Origin: JBEICQ01 sp046297395
GTDB lineage: Bacteria > Bacteroidota > Bacteroidia > UBA4408
Assembly (NCBI GenBank): GCA_046297395.1
Contig: JBKCNM010000007.1
Coordinates: forward strand, 1-64,000
Direction of reading: 5' to 3'
Length of the DNA: 64,000 bases
Part shown: one piece after another, positions 57,827-64,000 of the stretch
Layout of the letters: each line of letters starts with the position of its first letter
How positions within the stretch are numbered: the stretch's first letter is position 1
The notes under the pieces: generated by a model
Seen by the model: only the letters and a program-made list of their open reading frames with translations
Told to the model about the DNA's origin: nothing
The model's database searches: none
Program-made: the position numbers and the translations under genes

Positions 57827-60330
57827 TGCGGAGACTGATTGTTTTTCTGGTTTTAATAGGGTTGGTAAAATCTGCACTTTCACAGCAGATATTCATCCGC
57901 GGAAAAATCAAAGAACAAGGAACAGGTCTTCCTTTGCCATTTGTGAGTATCAGCAAAAAAAACAATTCCGCCGTTACATTTTCCGATATGGATGGCAGGT
58001 TTTCCCTCGGTGTAGCAGCTTCTGATACTGTGATCATTCGTTTTTTAGGATACAACACACTCAGGTTGCCGGCCAATTATTTTTCCTCCGACAGCCTTGT
58101 CATGTTGAAACCAAGCGTTACCCAACTTCATGAGTTTGTAATCGATGCCGGTGTTAATCCCGCTCATCTTATCATCAGGCGGGCATCTTCCAACAAGGAA
58201 AAATTTGATGTGCCTGATACAGCCATCATGCAGTATACATCCTATACCAAGAATCAGGTTGATGTTTCTAACCTGAGACCGAAGTTTCGGGAACGAAAAC
58301 TGATTAAAAAAATACTGCGTAGTTACGACAGACTTGCTAAGGCGGAGCAAACAGAAGTGCCCAATCTTCCTCTTTATCTGTCTGAAAACACCGCATGGGT
58401 GCAGGCCACCGGCGGACTCACAAACATCAAAGAAAAGGTGAACGGAATACACATCAATTTTATAGGGAAAGACCAAGCCGATCTAGCGGCTCAGTTATCC
58501 GGATCGGATTATCAATCCTATAATTTTAACAGGAACAATGTCATGGTTTTCCGAAAAGCCTTTCTCTCCCCGCTGGCTACGAACGCCTTGCTTTTTTATG
58601 ATTATCGACTGATTGATACGGTTCAGATAAACGGGAGAGATCATTTCAGGATCATGGCGATTCCAAGAAATACATCCGATTTGCTATTCAATGGGATGTT
58701 ATGGATAGAAGATTCAACATACGCGCTCACTCGATGCGATCTGGAAATTTCTTCATCCGTAAACCTCAATTTTGTCAATCGTTTTCATATCACCCAGGAA
58801 TTACTTCCCCTGCAAGGCAACATCAGAGTTGTTGGCAGAATGAATTTATTTACTGAAGTGGTGAACCTCAAAAGAGATTGGTTTAATATGCTGCTTCACA
58901 CCACCGTCATCAACAGTGAGCATACCCTTGTTTCAGATACCAATAAGCAGCAAATCCCACGCAAGGCATTCGATGAAATGGCACTTAAGCAAGCTCCTGA
59001 ATGGTGGGAACAGAAAAGGCCTATACCCCTGAATAATGCCGAAGCAGAATCATTCGCGCTGATTGATACTTTGTCCGCACTTCCATTTTTAAAAGCATCC
59101 TTCAAAACCATTTATGCTCTTGCCACCGGGTATATCCCCGCAGGTTGGTTTGAGCTTGGCTCGCTTCAGAGTTTTTATGGCAGCAATGCCATCGAAGGCG
59201 ATCGTATTAAACTCCAGGTAAGAACCTCTCGTTTTTTTAGCAATCGTTTCATTTTTAGGACTTATGCTGCCTATGGCACACGCGACAGAGCATGGAAGTA
59301 CAACCTGCAGGGCGAGTATGTTTTTTCTCGTGTACCATGGATCAAGTGCGGTATTCAGAAGCGAGAAGACAATGACCAGTTTGGCGTAAATTATAATTAT
59401 TCCAGAAGTCCTGCCATCAACTCATCCCGTGGAAGTTTATATGCCATCTCTGCTCAGATTGGCTCGGTTAACCGATTGAACCGTAACAGGGAGTGGAGAA
59501 TTTGGTTTGATGCCGAGCCCCTGCCGGGTTTGCAGACCCGTTTGATTTTTCAGCGTATTCAATCCACACCCTTGTTCACCCTGGGAGATGAACAAAATGT
59601 GACCACTTCATTCTTCCGTATTCCTGCCATCACTTCCGAGATGCGTGTTGAAGGCAGATGGCACCCCGGGGAATCATTTATCCAGTTTGGAAACGAAAGA
59701 ATCAGTCTTGGAAACATCCGCACACCAACCATTTCTTTTGTTTATACCAAAGCATTTAAAGGTATTTTGGGAAGCAGCATCTCCTATCAAAAGCTATGGA
59801 TAAATGTGCGACACAGATTTAATATGGGCATGCTCGGATTCAGTGAACCCGCTTTAACCATGGCAAAAATATTTGGCAGCGTTCCCTATTCCATTCTAGA
59901 AATTCACAGAGGCAATGAAACCCCATTTTATTCTTCCGGTGTGTTTAATACCATGCAGTTTTTTGAGTTTGTGAGCGACCAGTTCGTTACACTTTCTTTG
60001 AATCATAATTTTCAGGGCATTCTGCTCAACCGCTTGCCCCTGATAAAAAAACTCAGATGGAGAGAACTGATTACTTTTAATGCGGTATACGGAAACCTCT
60101 CAAAGGCCAATAAGATTTATCAGGAAACATCGGAATTTACCACACTCTCTCAAAGGCCTTTCATGGAAGCAGGATTTGGGATTGATAATATTTTAAAATT
60201 CATCAGGCTTGATTTTCTCTGGAGACTGAATTACCTCGATCAGAATTATCTCGATACCTATGCAAAATTCTACAGAACATCTAATCCTGCCAGATTCGCC
60301 ATGAAGTTTTCTTTTGCTTTTGGTTTGTAA
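57823..60330 (+). CDS. DUF5686 outer-membrane protein with carboxypeptidase-like domain
   Basis: The 835-residue protein has a signal peptide (ALSQQ, ~21) and a carboxypeptidase-like regulatory domain (~22-105, IRGKIKEQGTGLPLPFVSIS). A long DUF5686 region follows and ends in a barrel-like set of amphipathic strands finishing FAFGL. It is expected in the outer membrane. The family is common in Bacteroidota and of unknown function; the regulatory domain is shared with TonB-dependent receptors, but no plug domain is present. The first two codons are both methionine. It closes an operon of overlapping genes after the PAP2 phosphatase, which suggests a joint envelope role. Confidence 0.88.
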   Translation: MMRRLIVFLVLIGLVKSALSQQIFIRGKIKEQGTGLPLPFVSISKKNNSAVTFSDMDGRFSLGVAASDTVIIRFLGYNTLRLPANYFSSDSLVMLKPSVTQLHEFVIDAGVNPAHLIIRRASSNKEKFDVPDTAIMQYTSYTKNQVDVSNLRPKFRERKLIKKILRSYDRLAKAEQTEVPNLPLYLSENTAWVQATGGLTNIKEKVNGIHINFIGKDQADLAAQLSGSDYQSYNFNRNNVMVFRKAFLSPLATNALLFYDYRLIDTVQINGRDHFRIMAIPRNTSDLLFNGMLWIEDSTYALTRCDLEISSSVNLNFVNRFHITQELLPLQGNIRVVGRMNLFTEVVNLKRDWFNMLLHTTVINSEHTLVSDTNKQQIPRKAFDEMALKQAPEWWEQKRPIPLNNAEAESFALIDTLSALPFLKASFKTIYALATGYIPAGWFELGSLQSFYGSNAIEGDRIKLQVRTSRFFSNRFIFRTYAAYGTRDRAWKYNLQGEYVFSRVPWIKCGIQKREDNDQFGVNYNYSRSPAINSSRGSLYAISAQIGSVNRLNRNREWRIWFDAEPLPGLQTRLIFQRIQSTPLFTLGDEQNVTTSFFRIPAITSEMRVEGRWHPGESFIQFGNERISLGNIRTPTISFVYTKAFKGILGSSISYQKLWINVRHRFNMGMLGFSEPALTMAKIFGSVPYSILEIHRGNETPFYSSGVFNTMQFFEFVSDQFVTLSLNHNFQGILLNRLPLIKKLRWRELITFNAVYGNLSKANKIYQETSEFTTLSQRPFMEAGFGIDNILKFIRLDFLWRLNYLDQNYLDTYAKFYRTSNPARFAMKFSFAFGL

Positions 60331-60397
60331 TCAAGCATTCTTTTTTGTTTGCTTGCAGATTTTCCGGCACAAGGGCTGAATTAATATCCTCCTCTGT

Positions 60398-60427
60398 TTT
60401 GGGCATTGAAGGCATTGCATACCTTTG
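60398..60427 (+). promoter_or_regulatory. Promoter of nrnA
   Basis: TTTG (60398-60401) and TACCTTTG (60420-60427) are spaced by 18 bases. The second box ends 6 bases before the ATG at 60434, so the message would be leaderless or nearly so. Confidence 0.65.
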
Positions 60428-60433
60428 CAAGCA

Positions 60434-61444
60434 ATGGATCAGGAAAAGGCAATAAAAGTAATCGACTTGCTCAAAAAGCAAGGCCCGGTTATCATCATCA
60501 CACATCATCATCCCGATGGTGATGCAATCGGCTCATCATTGGGTTTGTATCATTTTATCAAAAACTTGAATGCGAACACCATGGTGATGGTTCCAAACGA
60601 TATTCCTGCCTTCCTGCAATGGATGCCTTCCTGCGATAAAATTTTTGTGGCCTCGCATCATCCCGAAAAAGCTTCTCTCATGCTGCAAGAGGCAGCCCTT
60701 ATTTTTTGTCTCGATTTTAATGCACCCTCACGCATTGAGCATTTGCAAAAGCAACTCGAAGAGAGCAAAGCCATAAAGGTTGTGATTGATCATCATCCAC
60801 AACCGCAGGATTTTGCAGATTATCTCTTTTCAGATGTCACGGCTTCCTCCACCTGCGAAATGGTATTGGATTTTGCAGACGCTGCCGGCTTGCAAGAAAA
60901 TCTTAACAAGGATGCAGCGTCCTGTTTATATACCGGCATCATGACAGATACCGGCTCATTTAAATTTCATTCCTGTACCGCCAAAACGCATATTATCACT
61001 GCACGCTTACTGTCAACGGGTATCAACAAAACAAAAATTCACCAGGAAGTACTCGACACCAATTCAATCAACAGATTGCGTATGTTGGGCAATTGCCTGA
61101 TGAACTCCCTTCAGGTATTTCCGGAAATTCGTACAGCCACCATGCATTTGTCCAAGGCAGACCAGGAGCATTGTGGCTCGGCCACAGGAGATACTGAAGG
61201 GTTTGTAAATTATTGTTTGAGCATCAAAGGTATTGACCTCGCTGCCATGTTTATTGAAAATGCCGAATACATCAAAATTTCTTTCCGCTCAAAAAATACC
61301 ATTGATGTAAATCAAATTGCCAGAAGATTTTTTAATGGGGGTGGTCATGCCAATGCCGCAGGGGGAAAGGCTTTCGAATCCCTTGCCGATTCCCAAAAGA
61401 GGTTTATCGATACCATCTATAGCCATGCTTCGGAAATTCTTTGA
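60434..61444 (+). CDS. nrnA: DHH-family bifunctional oligoribonuclease/PAP phosphatase
   Basis: The cytoplasmic enzyme degrades short RNA oligonucleotides and, in characterised relatives, 3'-phosphoadenosine-5'-phosphate. The DHH domain shows THHHPDGDAIGSSLGL (~22), FCLDFNAPSRIEHL (~94), VVIDHHPQPQ (~120) and MTDTGSFKFHS (~173). The DHHA1 domain ends with the RNA-binding GGGHANAAGGKA (~310). The ATG at 60434 is used rather than an in-frame TTG at 60425 that lies in the promoter box. Its last 20 bases overlap the FKBP lipoprotein gene in another frame. Confidence 0.92.
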   Translation: MDQEKAIKVIDLLKKQGPVIIITHHHPDGDAIGSSLGLYHFIKNLNANTMVMVPNDIPAFLQWMPSCDKIFVASHHPEKASLMLQEAALIFCLDFNAPSRIEHLQKQLEESKAIKVVIDHHPQPQDFADYLFSDVTASSTCEMVLDFADAAGLQENLNKDAASCLYTGIMTDTGSFKFHSCTAKTHIITARLLSTGINKTKIHQEVLDTNSINRLRMLGNCLMNSLQVFPEIRTATMHLSKADQEHCGSATGDTEGFVNYCLSIKGIDLAAMFIENAEYIKISFRSKNTIDVNQIARRFFNGGGHANAAGGKAFESLADSQKRFIDTIYSHASEIL

Positions 61445-61970
61445 GTGCTGTCTTTTGGTTTCTGTTTTAACTCTTCTTTCCTGCAAGGAGAAAACGGCCC
61501 GGGAAGCGCGCATCATAAACATCAGTGACACGCTCAAGAAAGCCAATCAATCCATTGTGGCTGAGCAAAAAATGGTTATCGAAGCATTTTTATCACGCAA
61601 AGGATGGCCTTATAAAACCACAGGTACCGGACTTTATTATCATGTTTATTATTCCCCTGCTGAGCAGAAAAAGATTGCCGACGGCGATTTTGTATCTATT
61701 GCTTTCTCGTTGGAAGACCTTAAAGGAAATGTTTTTTACGATGTTTTTCACAAACAAAAAGTGACCTTTCGGGTAGGACATGACCGCATGGAAGCAGGGA
61801 TTCATGAAGTCATGCTCAATTTAAAAAAAGGCGACAAATGTTATGTGTTATTACCCCCGCATCTTGCCTTTGGTCTCACCGGAAACGAACATATTCCACC
61901 ATACACCATCCTGCTCTACAACCTTGAAGTACAAAGGGTGGAACCATCATCTCAAACCAACAACAAATAA
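61425..61970 (+). CDS. FKBP-type peptidyl-prolyl isomerase lipoprotein
   Basis: The 181-residue protein has a signal peptide with lipobox LLSC (Cys ~20) and an FKBP domain over about the last 110 residues (GDFVSIAFSLEDLKGNVFYD, MEAGIHEVMLNLKKGDKCYV, PPHLAFGL). It should be anchored in the envelope and speed proline isomerisation during folding of exported proteins. It resembles the gliding-associated GldI group, which is a moderate inference. The ATG at 61425 gives a good signal peptide; the frame runs back to 61317 inside nrnA. It lies 2 bases before lysC. Confidence 0.88.
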   Translation: MLRKFFECCLLVSVLTLLSCKEKTAREARIINISDTLKKANQSIVAEQKMVIEAFLSRKGWPYKTTGTGLYYHVYYSPAEQKKIADGDFVSIAFSLEDLKGNVFYDVFHKQKVTFRVGHDRMEAGIHEVMLNLKKGDKCYVLLPPHLAFGLTGNEHIPPYTILLYNLEVQRVEPSSQTNNK

Positions 61971-61972
61971 CA

Positions 61973-63244
61973 ATGGAGGTTTATAAATTCGGCGGTGCTT
62001 CAGTAAAAGATGCACACTCTGTTAAAAATGCTGCTTCTATTCTCTCTCATGCATCAGAGACATCAAATTACTTGGTGGTGATTTCAGCCATGGGAAAAAC
62101 CACCAATCACCTCGAGCAAGTGGTTGATGCCTATTTATCTTCAAGCAGCTCCTTGCCGTCCTTGCTCAAAGACCTGGAAGAAAATCACCACTCCATTTGC
62201 AAAGATCTTTTTCCTGAAAAACATCCTGTTTTTGAAAAACTCAATAACCTGTTTGCCGAGTTACAATGGAATTTGGAAGAGCAGCCCGAGCAAGACCGCG
62301 ATTATGTTTACGACCAAGTGGTAAGCTACGGGGAATTGTTTTCTACACTGATTTTTTGTGAGTACCTGAATCATCAGGGCCTTCCCGCCATTTGGATTGA
62401 TGCGCGCGATTTTATTAAAACCGATGAAACCTACAGGGAAGGAAAAGTGGATTGGGAAGAAACCCAAAAACAAGTGACTACTTATTTTACCAACAAACAA
62501 GACCGTATTTGGATTACACAAGGATTTATTGGTTCCACCTCACAAAACACCACCACAACCTTAGGCAGGGAAGGCAGTGATTACAGCGCAGCCATTTTTG
62601 CTTACTGTCTGGGGGCAGAAAAAGTAACCATCTGGAAGGATGTGCCCGGTGTGCTCAATGCCGATCCACGGTATTTTTCTGAAGCGATTGTTTTGCCACA
62701 TCTTTCGTATCAGGATACCATCGAACTCGCCTATTATGGCGCCAGTGTGATTCATCCAAAAACACTAAAGCCTTTGCAAAACAAAGGGATTCCCTTTTTT
62801 GTAAAGTCATTTACGCATCCTGATTTGCCCGGCACCACCATCGACGACAAGGCAGATATCATGCACCAGCCTTGTTTTATCCTGAAGAAAAACCAGGTGC
62901 TCCTCAGTTTATTTCCCAGGGATTTTTCATTTATCGTAGAAGACAATCTCAGCGAGATTTACCGATTGCTCAGCGAATGCAGGGTAAAAGTAAATGTGAT
63001 GCAAAATTCCGCGCTCAGTCTCACCATCTGCAGCGACGATTCGCCTTCTCTTTTTCAGCAACTGATTCCAACGCTTAGCCAAAAGTACAAGACACTTTAT
63101 AACCGCGACCTTGAACTCATGACCATCCGTTATTACAACCGGGAATCCATTGAGAGCATCAACCCTCGCGGAGAGATTTTACTTGAGCAGAGAAGCAGGC
63201 ATACCTTTCAGGCGGTTATTCGCGCCCATGCGAAAAACCAATAA
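61973..63244 (+). CDS. lysC: Aspartate kinase
   Basis: Aspartate kinase phosphorylates aspartate in the first step of lysine, threonine and methionine synthesis. The N-terminal VYKFGGASVKDAHSVKNAA is the family signature. LGREGSDYSAAIFAYCLGAE and WKDVPGVLNADPR form the nucleotide and substrate region, and ASVIHPKTLKPLQNKGIPFF precedes the regulatory part. About 100 C-terminal residues form ACT-like sequence, probably for feedback inhibition, shorter than in many relatives. It is a monofunctional enzyme of 423 residues. It follows the FKBP gene by two bases and overlaps the convergent nuclease gene by 29 bases. Confidence 0.93.
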   Translation: MEVYKFGGASVKDAHSVKNAASILSHASETSNYLVVISAMGKTTNHLEQVVDAYLSSSSSLPSLLKDLEENHHSICKDLFPEKHPVFEKLNNLFAELQWNLEEQPEQDRDYVYDQVVSYGELFSTLIFCEYLNHQGLPAIWIDARDFIKTDETYREGKVDWEETQKQVTTYFTNKQDRIWITQGFIGSTSQNTTTTLGREGSDYSAAIFAYCLGAEKVTIWKDVPGVLNADPRYFSEAIVLPHLSYQDTIELAYYGASVIHPKTLKPLQNKGIPFFVKSFTHPDLPGTTIDDKADIMHQPCFILKKNQVLLSLFPRDFSFIVEDNLSEIYRLLSECRVKVNVMQNSALSLTICSDDSPSLFQQLIPTLSQKYKTLYNRDLELMTIRYYNRESIESINPRGEILLEQRSRHTFQAVIRAHAKNQ

Positions 63245-64000
63245 AGCAGCTCACCGGATAATGGTCGGAGTAGGGGACTTTTCGAATGGCAAATGCATCA
63301 GAATAGATTTCCTCACTGTGCAGGATGTAATCAATGCGCAGGTTAAACAGGTTGTCGTGAAAAGTTTGTCCGAACCCAAAAGCATGTCCTTCCCAGGCAT
63401 CTTGTAAGCCTTGCGAAAGCCGCTGATAAGAATAGGAAACAGGAGAATCATTAAAGTCGCCCGCAAGCACCACAGGATAGGGGCTCGACTGCATGTGTTT
63501 GTGCACGAGCTCCACCTGCTCGGCACGCTTGATAAATGCTTGTTTGATTTTTGAGGCAATGCGTCTGGAGCCTTTCATACTCTCCACGCGCGCGTTTCCT
63601 TCAGAAGTAAGAGAGTCAATAAAATCGTAATCTTCCTTTTTAAAATGCAGCGACTGAAGGTGAATGTTGTACACCCTTACCGTATCTCCTTTTGCGGCAA
63701 TGTCGGCAAACAAACAGGAGTTGTTGCTGCGGGTGCTGAAATTGATGGTACCGCTGCGCACAATCGGATAACGCGAGTACAAAGCCATTCCCCAATGATT
63801 CGTTTTTCTGAGCGTGATGGTGTAATGCACGGCGTGATGTTCCATGCCCAGATGCTTTTCTAAGGAATCGGCATTGGTAAATGCATTGTCATCATCGGAA
63901 TAAAATTCCTGAAAGAGCAGGATATCGGAATTTTCCTTCCTTAAAAAATCCAGCATACGGTCGCGCGTTTTTTTATTGTTCGACCAGTTGTACAAGTCAA
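63216..64000 (-). CDS. Endonuclease/exonuclease/phosphatase family protein (5' partial)
   Basis: The gene runs off the right edge of the window: the frame stays open through base 64000, reading DLYNWSNNKKTRDRM, with the usual N-terminal NVR-F segment beyond the edge. Family motifs are ILLFQEFYSDD (catalytic glutamate), GMALYSRYPIV, VYNIHLQSLHF, VVLAGDFNDSP (catalytic Asp/Asn), RIDYILHSEEI and YSDHYPVSC (catalytic His). This is the DNase I/sphingomyelinase-like fold; the substrate is unknown. Members in Bacteroidota usually have a membrane N-terminus, which cannot be checked here. Its 3' end overlaps lysC by 29 bases. Confidence 0.88.
   Translation of the reverse strand, partial: DLYNWSNNKKTRDRMLDFLRKENSDILLFQEFYSDDDNAFTNADSLEKHLGMEHHAVHYTITLRKTNHWGMALYSRYPIVRSGTINFSTRSNNSCLFADIAAKGDTVRVYNIHLQSLHFKKEDYDFIDSLTSEGNARVESMKGSRRIASKIKQAFIKRAEQVELVHKHMQSSPYPVVLAGDFNDSPVSYSYQRLSQGLQDAWEGHAFGFGQTFHDNLFNLRIDYILHSEEIYSDAFAIRKVPYSDHYPVSCFIGFSHGRE

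Overview
The window reads as chromosomal DNA of a member of the Bacteroidota. Several independent signs agree: TAnnTTTG/TTTG promoters set close to start codons, almost no Shine-Dalgarno sequences, type IX secretion (T9SS) C-terminal sorting domains on several proteins, a CHU/gliding C-terminal domain, an exbB-exbD-exbD-tonB operon, a PafA-type phosphatase and DUF5686, DUF2797 and GSCFA proteins. A futalosine-pathway gene (mqnC) points away from typical Flavobacteriia, which make menaquinone by the classical route, and towards a Chitinophagales/Cytophagales-like lineage; this placement is inference. There is no insertion sequence, phage, CRISPR array or obvious genomic island.

Layout. 1-4.2 kb: an ABCG-type ABC transporter cut by the window edge and by an in-frame stop, glycyl-tRNA synthetase and a DUF2797 protein. 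4.2-12.6 kb: nuoEF without the rest of complex I, a lipoprotein, a large beta-propeller/SpoIIE-phosphatase sensor, and a secreted protein built of three 225-residue repeats. 12.6-17.1 kb (minus strand): a small lipoprotein, a DUF255 thioredoxin-fold protein, a ClC channel and folB; the last three overlap by 4 bases each. 17.1-23.7 kb: a TPP riboswitch controlling a TonB-dependent receptor, then GSCFA, ruvC, tdk, a conserved hypothetical gene, asparaginase and tRNA-Ser(GGA). 23.7-24.2 kb: a non-coding stretch full of hairpins with two 64-base direct repeats. 24.2-31.9 kb: secreted serine hydrolase, an MbnP/MbnH-like pair followed by a YHYH protein, thioredoxin plus rhodanese, PafA and rnpA. 32-36.6 kb: the TonB energising operon and a LysM transglycosylase. 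36.8-44.7 kb: surface-polysaccharide genes (GT4, a split GT-C-like membrane protein, flippase, GT2) with a universal stress protein/antiporter pair. 44.7-54.5 kb: M61 and M17 peptidases, mqnC and two T9SS-type surface proteins, one of 1508 residues. 54.5-64 kb: a fused 2-oxoacid dehydrogenase E1, a lipoprotein-PAP2-DUF5686 operon, nrnA, an FKBP lipoprotein, aspartate kinase and an endonuclease/exonuclease/phosphatase protein cut by the window end.

How the genes work together. Much of the content is cell-envelope biology: TonB energises outer-membrane receptors such as the TPP-controlled one; T9SS clients are exported to the surface; glycosyltransferases and a flippase build a surface glycan. 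The strongest candidate for an under-described system is the MbnP-like/diheme peroxidase/YHYH trio at 25.7-28.9 kb, a likely copper-related secreted module in which the peroxidase would modify a tryptophan of its partner. Two gene interruptions (1253-1255 and near 41430) deserve checking against reads.
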